Below are positions 35,134 to 42,245 of a stretch of 64,000 nucleotides of DNA, one piece after another. The notes beneath the pieces were generated by a model, which saw only the letters and a list, made by a program, of their open reading frames with translations, was not told the DNA's origin and searched no databases. The position numbers and the translations under genes are program-made. The stretch is from assembly GCA_016218365.1 (NCBI GenBank), contig JACREF010000008.1, forward strand, positions 124,001 through 188,000. The letters run 5' to 3'. The DNA comes from Gammaproteobacteria bacterium. GTDB lineage: Bacteria > Pseudomonadota > Gammaproteobacteria > SZUA-140. Position 1 is the stretch's first letter. The number at the start of each line of letters is the position of its first letter.

Positions 35134-37635
35134 TCATGAATTTTCCTGCCGCCGGTTACTCTTCACTGGCGTCACCGGCTTTACATCCCATACCTTCTTT
35201 GCATATTCCTGTATGGTCCGGTCGCTGGAGAACCTGCCCATATGGGCGACATTGAGGATGGCGCGGCGCGCCCATTCCTCGTGATCCTGATAGAGCGCGC
35301 TGACCCTGTCCTGGGCGGCGATATAGCTGGCATAATCGGCCAGCAGCAGAAAGTTATCACCATTGTGCAGCAGGCTTTCAAAGATTGGCCGGTAACGCCC
35401 CGGCTCGTCTACCGAGAAGAAACCATTGCCGATCAGGTCCAGCGCCTGCCTCAGCTCGGCATTGCCGTGGTAATATTCCCAGGGGTTGTAGCCCCGCGCA
35501 CGCAGCTCGGCCACCTGTGGCGTGGTCAGACCGAAGATGAAGATATTGTCATCGCCGACTTCCTCGCGGATTTCAATATTGGCGCCGTCCAGGGTGCCGA
35601 TGGTCAGCGCGCCATTGAGCGCCATCTTCATATTGCCGGTGCCGGAGGCCTCAGTGCCTGCGGTTGAAATCTGCTCGGAGAGCTCGCTGGCGGGAAATAT
35701 CTTCTCCGCCATGGAGACGTTGTAGTTAGGGTAAAACACCACCTTCAGCAGATCGCCCACTGCCGGGTCGTGGTTGACGATGGCCGCCACGTCGTTGATC
35801 AGACGGATGATCAGCTTTGCCATCCAGTAGGCGGGCGCCGCCTTGCCGCCGAAGATCACCGTGCGCGGCGTGATGCCGTGTGTCTGGCCGCAACGGATGC
35901 GATTGTAGAGCGTGATCACATGCAATACGTTGAGCAGCTGGCGCTTGTATTCGTGGATGCGCTTGACCTGTACGTCGAACAGCGAATCCGCGTCCACCCG
36001 CACACCGATATGCTGACCGATATACTCGGCAAGATACAGCTTGTTGGCATGCTTGACGGCGCGGAACTGCGCGCGGAATTTCGGATCCTCGGCATGCTCG
36101 ACCAGCTTGCCGAGCTGTGCGAGGTCGCGCACAAAGCCGCTGCCGATGCGTGAGGCAATCAGTTCCGACAGGCGCGGGTTGGCCTGATGCAGCCAGCGGC
36201 GCGGCGTGATCCCATTGGTGACATTGATGAACTTGGCCGGGAAGATGCGGTGGAAATCGGCGAACAGCGCGGTCTTCAACAGCTCGCTATGGATGGCGGC
36301 GACGCCATTCACGGTATGGCTGCCGACCACCGCCAGGTGTGCCATGCGCACACGCCGGCCACCCATCTCGTCAATGATGGAAACGCGCTTCAGCAAGTCG
36401 GTATCACCGGGAAAGCTATGGTTTACCTGCCCGAGAAAACGGCTATTGATCTCGTAGATGATCTCCAGATGACGCGGCAGTACGCGCCCGAATATCTCCA
36501 CCGGCCAGGTCTCCAAGGCCTCCGGCATCAGCGTATGATTGGTGTAGGCAAAGGTGCTTGTCACCAGGCTCCAGGCGTAATCCCACTTCAGATGATGCGT
36601 GTCGAGCAATTGATGCATCAGCTCTGCCACCGCGATGGCAGGGTGGGTATCATTTAGCTGAATGGCGATCTTTTCCGGCAGCAGATTCCATTCGTCGTGA
36701 TTGGACAGAAACCGGCGCAGGATGTCCTGGACCGATGCCGAAACAAAGAAATACTCCTGCTTGAGGCGCAACTCCCGCCCGTTTGACGACGAGTCATCCG
36801 GGTAGAGCACCTTGGACAGGTTTTCTGTAATATCTTTTTCTACCACCGCCCCGATATAATCGCCTGCATTGAAGGAATCGAGATTGAATTCACGCGTCGC
36901 CTTGGCGGCCCACAGCCGCAGGTTATTGACCGATTCCGTGTTGTAGCCGGGGATGGGCATATCATAGGCCATCGCCATCACCGTCTCACCCCCTATCCAG
37001 TGATGCTCGATAGTGCCGTGCATATCGGCAAATGTGACGACATGACCGTAAAAATTAACCGGGTAGAGGCGCTCCGGACGCTGGAACTCCCAGGGATTGC
37101 CATAACGCAGCCAGTTGTCCGGATGCTCCACCTGCTGCCCGTTCTCGATGCGCTGGTTGAACATGCCATATTCATAGCGGATGCCATAACCTTGACCAGG
37201 CAAATCGAGCGTCGCCATCGAGTCAAGAAAACAGGCGGCGAGACGCCCCAGGCCACCGTTACCGAGCGCGGCATCGGTTTCCAGTTCCTCGATCTGTTCC
37301 AGCCGCTGACCCAGGGCACCCAAGCCCTCGCGCAGCGATGGCGCTATCCCCAGGTTGAGCGCGGCATTCGACAGCGTGCGCCCGATCAGAAATTCCATCG
37401 ACAGATAATAGACCCGTTTAGGGTCCTGCTCGTAATGATTGTCCACCGTCCTCGACCATCGCTCGATCAGATGATCGCGCACGGCGTGGGCAGCGGCGTC
37501 ATACCAATCACGCCCGGTGGCAACCTTGACGGACTTGCCTATGGTATACATCAAATGATTGGTCAGCGAATGTTCGATTGAATGTTGGTCAGAGCGCAGG
37601 AAGTGCTTATAAGTATAATTCTTAGGGGTGCTCAT
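35134..37635 (-). CDS. glgP: Glycogen/alpha-glucan phosphorylase
   Basis: Releases glucose 1-phosphate from glycogen. The 833-residue enzyme carries YLSMEFLIGRTLSNA, ALGNGGLGRLAACFLDSMAT and the pyridoxal-phosphate lysine in EASGTGNMKMALNGAL. Length matches the family. The ATG at 37635 follows AGGAGGG. It is the first of three minus-strand genes (glgP, xfp, ackA); about 50 bp separate it from xfp. Confidence 0.96.
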   Translation of the reverse strand: MSTPKNYTYKHFLRSDQHSIEHSLTNHLMYTIGKSVKVATGRDWYDAAAHAVRDHLIERWSRTVDNHYEQDPKRVYYLSMEFLIGRTLSNAALNLGIAPSLREGLGALGQRLEQIEELETDAALGNGGLGRLAACFLDSMATLDLPGQGYGIRYEYGMFNQRIENGQQVEHPDNWLRYGNPWEFQRPERLYPVNFYGHVVTFADMHGTIEHHWIGGETVMAMAYDMPIPGYNTESVNNLRLWAAKATREFNLDSFNAGDYIGAVVEKDITENLSKVLYPDDSSSNGRELRLKQEYFFVSASVQDILRRFLSNHDEWNLLPEKIAIQLNDTHPAIAVAELMHQLLDTHHLKWDYAWSLVTSTFAYTNHTLMPEALETWPVEIFGRVLPRHLEIIYEINSRFLGQVNHSFPGDTDLLKRVSIIDEMGGRRVRMAHLAVVGSHTVNGVAAIHSELLKTALFADFHRIFPAKFINVTNGITPRRWLHQANPRLSELIASRIGSGFVRDLAQLGKLVEHAEDPKFRAQFRAVKHANKLYLAEYIGQHIGVRVDADSLFDVQVKRIHEYKRQLLNVLHVITLYNRIRCGQTHGITPRTVIFGGKAAPAYWMAKLIIRLINDVAAIVNHDPAVGDLLKVVFYPNYNVSMAEKIFPASELSEQISTAGTEASGTGNMKMALNGALTIGTLDGANIEIREEVGDDNIFIFGLTTPQVAELRARGYNPWEYYHGNAELRQALDLIGNGFFSVDEPGRYRPIFESLLHNGDNFLLLADYASYIAAQDRVSALYQDHEEWARRAILNVAHMGRFSSDRTIQEYAKKVWDVKPVTPVKSNRRQENS

Positions 37636-37880
37636 GAAGCCCTCCTGACCACAACATTACGGCACGAGAAGAAAACTCTATCCGGCAGACGGTTGGCCCG
37701 CCTCAGCCCGTCTTTTATCGACGGGCATCACATTAACCTGAAGCCAAGGACCTGCTCAACTGGATAGCGCGCCCTAGAGGATAAAGCTGGGCACTGGTCA
37801 GAAGGTCTTTCCATCCCGTCTGTATCAGTCGTGAAAAACATCTCTTCCAGCCTGACAGGCCGGAAACAATCCCCCTTATG
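37636..37880. other. Intergenic region holding one end of the accessory region
   Basis: About 245 bp upstream of glgP and downstream of the alkD remnant. It contains the 16-bp tRNA-Arg 3'-end copy at 37767-37782, directly preceded by GCTCAACTGGATAG, which resembles a tRNA D-arm. This is the core-side boundary of the accessory region. No open frame is supported. Confidence 0.45.
37767..37782. repeat. 16-bp copy of the tRNA-Arg 3' end (att-like direct repeat)
   Basis: GCGCGCCCTAGAGGAT here is identical to 42100-42115, the 3' part of the minus-strand tRNA-Arg gene, in the same orientation. Direct repetition of a tRNA 3' end at a distance of 4.3 kb is the classic footprint of site-specific integration. 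No integrase dedicated to the tRNA site is present between the copies. Confidence 0.6.
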
Positions 37881-38670
37881 TTAGCAAGAACCTTGCTGCG
37901 GTCCTAATATCCGTGCATCATCCGGCGCAATACGCGATGCCGATTGCGCTGCAGGTCGATATGATCCATGCAAATAGGCCTGCCTTTCGCTTTCCGGCAG
38001 TTTCTCGATTGCATAGCGCAACATGGTACGCGGCATCTCTTTATAGTGTCTCGCCAGAAATCCTGTTTCAATATCCCGGCTTCTCTTGCCCACTTCGCGC
38101 AACATCCACCCCACGGCCTTGTGGATCAGGTCTTCCGGGTCTGCCAGCAACATCGCGGCAATTGTCAGGGTATCTGTGAAGTCGTCTCTTTTTACAAAAT
38201 AGAGCGTGGACATCACCGCCATCCTTCGTTCCCACAGGCTTTTTGATCGTACCAGCCGATAAACAGGTTTTCTATTTCTGGAAAACAGGTGAGCCCCGAT
38301 AATATGCGGCGCTGAACAATCAACCAGATCCCAGTTATTGATGCATGCGGCATGCCGCAGGTAAAAGCGAAAGATCGCCTGCTGCTCACCACACTGTTTT
38401 TCAGAGGAATAGCGTGCAACCAGTATCAACACGGCCAGCAGTCGTGCTTCATGGAAAGGAGATCTCAGAAGATTCTCGATATCTCTCAAGGAGAGGGTGC
38501 AATATTCTTTGGCGCATTTTCTGATGGCCGGGACCCGTATCCCGAGGATACCTATCCCCTTCACCATATTCTCCCTTGCCAGTCTTGAAAAATCGCTGCG
38601 AATGGGCTGCAATCTCGCTGTCCCCCAGCTCCCGCAGCGTGCTGATGATTGTAGCGGCCTGCCCACCCAT
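37881..38670 (-). pseudogene. Frameshifted DNA alkylation repair protein (AlkD family)
   Basis: Two frames together give a complete AlkD-like HEAT-repeat glycosylase. The N-terminal part (ATG at 38670 or TTG at 38685) reads QRFFKTGKGEYGEGDRY and then leaves homology. The next frame continues GILGIRVPAIRKCAKEY through NNWDLVDCSAPHIIGAHL, LWERRMAVMSTLYF, KAVGWMLREVGKRSRDIE and MPRTMLRYAIEKLPE to 37881. One extra C in the string TATCC around 38545-38552 explains the shift. A sequencing error would also produce this. The intact enzyme removes alkylated bases such as 3-methyladenine and 7-methylguanine. Confidence 0.82.
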
Positions 38671-38786
38671 GATGGGATCTACCAATCTCCAGCGCCGCCG
38701 GACACCGGCCGCAGGCGCTGACTCAGACTATTACGGATGTTCAATTTCATGTCGTGCGCAACAGGAGTTTGGCCCCTTATATTCTG

Positions 38787-38846
38787 CCATAACGCAACCA
38801 TGCCCAAAATTAGAACTCATAAACCGTGGTCTGTTTCGTGTTACGT
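38787..38846 (-). repeat. Degenerate attC-like site after the CHAT-like cassette
   Basis: On the minus strand ACGTAAC (38840-38846), overlapping the stop of the 38841-39590 gene, and GTTATGG (38787-38793) stand where attC R'' and R' boxes are expected, about 60 bp apart. Both deviate from RYYYAAC and GTTRRRY. The internal symmetry is weak, so this is only a plausible decayed site. Confidence 0.35.
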
Positions 38847-39590
38847 TCTGGGCCCCGCTTTCAATTTCCCGGAATTCCACAACCGAAAGCTTGAGCTTCC
38901 CGGCACCGACTCACGCGCGTGCCGGAAGGCAACGCCCGTGGTCTTCCCATTTAAGAGGTGGCTAGTTAGAAAAGTCTGACAGAATTGTGAAGCAACTGCT
39001 CCTTCAACAGAGTGAAATGGCCCAATAAAATACCTACAGATAGGTGCTTCCGACATGATTGCACCAAAACTCTGGTACCCAGTTTTGCAGCACAAGGATA
39101 TGTAGGTCTTTTTTGGGGCACCATGTACTCGAAGTTCCTGGACGAGGGTAGCGGAATCTTTCCAACCATCAACGGCGAACTTGATACCCGTTTTATTCCC
39201 ATGACCTATCCAAATTACGTGCGAATATGCTGCTTGGTTCTGCTGCCAGAATTGCGTTAACTCCGCGAGACTTCGAACACGAACAGAGCGGATTTGATCA
39301 TCCGGAACAAGTAGGCGGCAAAATTGGGCCACGGATTTAGCGAGCGGGTCCAATAACGTATGTTCAGTTTCGAAGTCACCAATATTTATAACAAGTATTC
39401 CGACATCCTTGTGTAGTAGTGCAGACCCAATCAAACCAGACGGATTTCCGTCTCGCAAACGCACCTTCACTCGTTTTCCGTTGAGCTCAACTACGCTGGT
39501 CTTGTATAGCGCCACCCCCGTGCTTTCCATGCCAGGAATGCATGTGCAGGGAACATATACGGTATCGCCAATATGAAGGGTTCTCGCCAT
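38841..39590 (-). CDS. CHAT/caspase-like cysteine peptidase homologue in an integron cassette
   Basis: A 249-residue protein of unknown function. Residues 1-60 look like an SH3-like beta-barrel (HIGDTVYVP, NGKRVKVRLRDG). The rest has the clan CD pattern: a hydrophobic strand and HG dyad (VIWIGHG, H130-G131), then after about 35 residues a strand ending in SLCCKTG (C168), matching the CHAT motif LSACxTG. The later IGPFHSVEGAVASQF and GVAFRHARE complete the fold. No signal peptide is seen. CHAT proteins are often proteases in immunity or cell-death systems; that role is inferred. The start lies 11 bp from an attC site and the stop within another. Confidence 0.72.
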   Translation of the reverse strand: MARTLHIGDTVYVPCTCIPGMESTGVALYKTSVVELNGKRVKVRLRDGNPSGLIGSALLHKDVGILVINIGDFETEHTLLDPLAKSVAQFCRLLVPDDQIRSVRVRSLAELTQFWQQNQAAYSHVIWIGHGNKTGIKFAVDGWKDSATLVQELRVHGAPKKTYISLCCKTGYQSFGAIMSEAPICRYFIGPFHSVEGAVASQFCQTFLTSHLLNGKTTGVAFRHARESVPGSSSFRLWNSGKLKAGPRT

Positions 39591-39600
39591 AGTTTTTGGC

Positions 39601-39690
39601 AGCTAACGCCATGCATAAGCCGCGAGCAAAACGCGCGGCGACTTGCGAGTCGAGTATGCGGAGCACACGGGCTTGATGCATTTGTTGGGT
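39601..39690 (-). repeat. attC recombination site (90 bp)
   Basis: On the minus strand it begins with ACCCAAC (complement of 39684-39690; matches RYYYAAC) and ends with GTTAGCT (39601-39607; one mismatch to GTTRRRY). The inner arms AAATGCATCAAGC and GCTTATGCATGGC are imperfect complements, and GC-rich variable sequence lies between them. It begins 4 bp after the stop at 39695 and ends 10 bp before the ATG at 39590, the usual tight spacing of gene cassettes. Confidence 0.82.
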
Positions 39691-39694
39691 GTCT

Positions 39695-40138
39695 TCATTG
39701 CCGACTCAATTCAGCGATGAATTCGTGAAGCCGACGCGACCTGCCATCAAGTGACTTCGACATTTTCGATTTCTCCGAGCTGTCACCGTAGAACGTCATG
39801 CCGCTAAAGTCTCTAAATCGAACAACGTATGCGGCACCAAGACTATCGCGCAGCCAAGCTTCAACGCGCGCCACCCAGGTGTTATGGTCCGTAACTGGGA
39901 GCGGCGTTTGATCCAGCCGCGCCCGCAATGCTTGAGCCTCTTGAATAAAGGTTGCCAACTTTTCAGCTTGGTGCCTTCGCTCGGCGGGCGTGATCTTTTC
40001 TTCTTTGATAGGAAGCAGATCCTTTGACTTTTTCGTAGCCCAGGACAATAGATCGACGTTGTTTGTCCACGTCAGATACGTGAGCCATCCGAGGAAGAGC
40101 GTTAAAACAATTCTGCTGATCCAAAGTGTCATGTACAT
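39695..40138 (-). CDS. Unknown membrane-anchored protein, integron cassette gene
   Basis: A 147-residue protein with one N-terminal membrane helix (residues about 5-25, WISRIVLTLFLGWLTYLTW). A basic and helical segment follows (ITPAERRHQAEKLATFIQEAQALRARL), then a C-terminal domain of no recognised family (VVRFRDFSGMTFYG). The ATG at 40138 (or 40132) is preferred; the longer frame to 40150 uses a TTG inside the attC site. The gene lies alone between two attC sites, typical for a cassette. No function can be assigned. Confidence 0.7.
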   Translation of the reverse strand: MYMTLWISRIVLTLFLGWLTYLTWTNNVDLLSWATKKSKDLLPIKEEKITPAERRHQAEKLATFIQEAQALRARLDQTPLPVTDHNTWVARVEAWLRDSLGAAYVVRFRDFSGMTFYGDSSEKSKMSKSLDGRSRRLHEFIAELSRQ

Positions 40139-40144
40139 TTCGAC

Positions 40145-40207
40145 ACCCAACGTAAAAGTGAGGGACTGCGCGCTTTTGCGCAGTCCCTATCGACTGCCGG
40201 GTTGGGC
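40145..40207 (-). repeat. attC recombination site (63 bp)
   Basis: On the minus strand it starts with GCCCAAC (complement of 40201-40207; exact RYYYAAC) and ends with GTTGGGT (40145-40151; exact GTTRRRY). The centre holds near-perfect arms AGGGACTGCGC and GCGCAGTCCCT. It begins 1 bp after the stop of the 40209 gene and ends 7 bp before the next ATG. This short form is near the lower end of attC lengths. Confidence 0.87.
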
Positions 40208-40208
40208 A

Positions 40209-40790
40209 TCATCCGAAGAATACCTTGGCGATGATGCCTACAATGGCGATGACAACAGCAACTACAATTTCGGCGAGATACTTGCGCCACCATGGCTCGG
40301 CCTTCGCTTGAGGACTTGCGCTCCGATGCGAAAGGACAGAGTAGATCGAGCACGCTGTGAAATGCTGAGCGGTGCATGATGACCACGACCAAAGAGGGTG
40401 ACCGGGAGGAGTGCCATCTTTTTCGAGACGCTGGTGAGCAAAGTCCGAATCGATTTCATCACCGTACTTGGTGAGGCCACTTGCGAAATACCCGAATCGC
40501 TCAAATGTGACCTCTGGACAGAAGTTGCAATAGATGGATGGGTTGTCAGGAGTACCGAATAGAGATGTGGCTTGCTCGTCGGTACGTGGCCAAAGGTCGC
40601 TTGATTTCCAATTCTTGAGAAGCCGCTCATCTTCGGCCTCAGGAATCTTTGTACTGCCCGCTTTGCCAAGAAGAGACAAGCTCTGGTAGTAGCGCGGGCA
40701 CGACTGAACAGTTGCGAAAGGGCAGCGAAAAGCAACGCCTCGCTCTTGGCTTAAATTTGCGTACCACTCACGATTAGGAATATCCGTCAT
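40209..40790 (-). CDS. Unknown Cys-containing tail-anchored protein, first cassette gene
   Basis: A 193-residue protein with a C-terminal membrane helix (about 172-191, AEIVVAVVIAIVGIIAKVF), preceded by basic PWWRKY. This suggests a tail anchor with the soluble part in the cytoplasm. Six cysteines occur in pairs or spaced sets (C23/C31 in CPFATVQSCPRYY, C88/C91 in YCNFC, C139/C147) and could bind metal. No known family was recognised. It is the first cassette after the attI-like region and would be read from an integron promoter or its own. Its stop lies next to the attC at 40145-40207. Confidence 0.72.
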   Translation of the reverse strand: MTDIPNREWYANLSQERGVAFRCPFATVQSCPRYYQSLSLLGKAGSTKIPEAEDERLLKNWKSSDLWPRTDEQATSLFGTPDNPSIYCNFCPEVTFERFGYFASGLTKYGDEIDSDFAHQRLEKDGTPPGHPLWSWSSCTAQHFTACSIYSVLSHRSASPQAKAEPWWRKYLAEIVVAVVIAIVGIIAKVFFG

Positions 40791-40810
40791 GTAATCGGCC
40801 AGCCTATGAT

Positions 40811-40956
40811 GCCCAACCGTATAATAGGCGGGTTATGCAGTATTGAGTGATAGGCGGCTTCCGCCTATTGTGCGATTGACGGAATCCGCCTAGCATTAAT
40901 CCCATGATGAGCATTTCAGGGCTGGATGCCCGCCTCACTGGACAAGGAGTGTCGCC
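40811..40956. other. attI-like region between cassettes and integrase remnant
   Basis: A 146-bp divergent interval. GCCCAAC at 40811-40817 reads GTTGGGC on minus, an exact GTTRRRY core that would be the junction of attI and the first cassette. It is followed by a perfect hairpin ATAGGCGG/CCGCCTAT (40850-40868) and further TAGGCGG/CCGCCTA copies near 40824 and 40886, which could be integrase-binding repeats. No LexA box was seen before the integrase start. Confidence 0.6.
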
Positions 40957-41337
40957 ATGTCGGATTCCCTTTCTCAGCATCCCGATGCCGCCTCGCGTTT
41001 TTTTGATAACTATCTGATCCTGCTCGACAGAAATAAGATGCCCGACAAGCGGCGGTGCTGGTATGTCAAGCATGTCGAGGACTTCATTAGGGCGCAAAAC
41101 AGGCGCAAGGTCAAGGGGCTTTCCGGTCATGATGTAAGCGGATACCTTGCCATGCTAGGCCGCCACAACCGGCTGCAGGACTGGCAATTTTCCCAATGTA
41201 TCGATGCTATGTGGATTCTCTACATCGAGGATCTCGCCTCAATCTCGCTGGATTTGATCACCTCTTCGATAAGGATTTCAGCACGGCGCAACGTGAAGCC
41301 CAGCACCTTCATCCGCCCGATCAGGCGCCCCTGACGG
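40957..41337 (+). pseudogene. Truncated integron-type integrase, N-terminal part only
   Basis: A 126-codon frame, of which residues 1 to about 90 look like the N-terminal SAM-like domain of long gammaproteobacterial integron integrases: RFFDNYLILLDRNKMPD, WYVKHVEDFIRAQNRRK, LSGHDVSGYLAMLGRHNRLQ and WQFSQCIDAMWILY. Homology stops near 41230, where sequence antisense to a Fic-family gene begins. The catalytic domain with the R-H-R-Y residues is missing, so it cannot recombine DNA. It retains a strong AAGGAG site and lies divergent from the cassettes, the standard intI position. Confidence 0.72.
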
Positions 41338-41429
41338 TGATGCACGGTGGCAAGCCGCCCCGCCAGGGCGCTGTGATCCCGGCGAAATTTCGGCCAGTCT
41401 GTTAGCTGATGGATATATTTTGTCGCCAT
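41220..41429 (-). pseudogene. Fragment of a Fic-family protein (DUF4172 N-terminal domain)
   Basis: From the ATG at 41429 the minus strand reads KYIHQLTDWPKFRRDHSAL, then RHRQGRL-type residues HHRQGRLIGRMKVLGF and EEVIKSSEIE. These match the DUF4172 domain at the N-terminus of many Fic/DOC AMP-transferases. It ends within 10 codons after KSSEIE, and no Fic core (HPFxxGNGR) follows. The break coincides with the break of the integrase on the other strand, so the two truncated genes meet tail to tail near 41230-41240. Confidence 0.68.
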
Positions 41430-41734
41430 AACATCCGCATATTGTGCGGAGATTATGGGTTCTAATCTCCGCACGCCTGGCAGGATCGGTGAGGCTGGCG
41501 AATCACGCAGCGGGCGTGGCTTGGGGACACCCATTTTAGATTCACCCATCGCCAACACTGACGCTGCTGGTCAATGAAATCACTGTCACCGCGATGAGGT
41601 AAAGGTAACGGGCAGCTGCATGGGATGCAAAAGACACGATGAGAAAAGCGCCCGAAACGATACGCCTGGGCACTGGGTTGAATATATTGCCCTTGTGTGA
41701 TGCCTGACGCCGCGGAGCACCGCTTAATTACTGT

Positions 41735-41947
41735 TTACTGACCAGTACCAGCCTGATCCGCGTCCTTTAGTTGCTGTTGGCTGGCTGCCATGGCAGCATC
41801 TATCTGGTCAGTCACATGCTCTTTGGTCTTTTGTGCGTCCTTGACCTCTTCCGCTTTTGCCTTGCCCACCGTAACTGCGGTCGTGGCCACATCGACGCCA
41901 CAACCCGAGAGGGAGAGGATTATTGCCAGCGCCATGTATTTGTTCAT
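41735..41947 (-). CDS. Small lipoprotein of unknown function
   Basis: A 70-residue protein with a lipoprotein signal: MNKYMALAIILSLSGC, lipobox LSGC with Cys16 as lipidation site. The mature part is Ala/Lys/Glu/Gln-rich and should be one long helix (AEEVKDAQKTKEHVTDQID). The next residue after Cys is Gly, so outer membrane sorting is expected. AAGGA lies 8 bases before the ATG. The longer frame to 42052 has no support. It lies between the Fic fragment and the tRNA-Arg gene. Confidence 0.72.
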   Translation of the reverse strand: MNKYMALAIILSLSGCGVDVATTAVTVGKAKAEEVKDAQKTKEHVTDQIDAAMAASQQQLKDADQAGTGQ

Positions 41948-42097
41948 CGGCTCGTCCTTATAAGGCAGGAAATTAAAGGCATTACTCTGCTGCATCGGCC
42001 AGAGACATAAATAATAGAGACACAAATAATTAAGAGTGGTGCCCGCTGTCATTGCAGGGAGCGGACGGGTGAGGAAGTGCCCAGAAACATACCGGAA

Positions 42098-42174
42098 TGG
42101 CGCGCCCTAGAGGATTCGAACCTCTGACCTTTGGAATCGGAATCCAACGCTCTATCCAACTGAGCTAAGGGCGC
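42098..42174 (-). tRNA. tRNA-Arg (anticodon CCG)
   Basis: Cloverleaf on the minus strand: acceptor GCGCCCT pairs with AGGGCGC; D-arm GCTCAGTTGGATAGAGC; anticodon stem TTGGA/TCCAA around loop TTCCGAT giving anticodon CCG, reading CGG; T-arm AGAGGTTCGAATCCTCT; discriminator G and encoded CCA. Total 77 bases. It follows glmS on the same strand. Its last 16 bases before CCA recur at 37767-37782. Confidence 0.95.
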
Positions 42175-42245
42175 GTGTCTTGCAGACCGCATAGGATACT
42201 CAGCAGCGCCCCGGATGTCCACGCCGGGGAGGCCGTGAGCCGGGC

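Noticed and set aside
41220-41429. A functional Fic toxin
   Set aside because: Only the DUF4172 N-terminal domain is present; the catalytic HPFxxGNGR motif is missing and the frame stops soon after the break.
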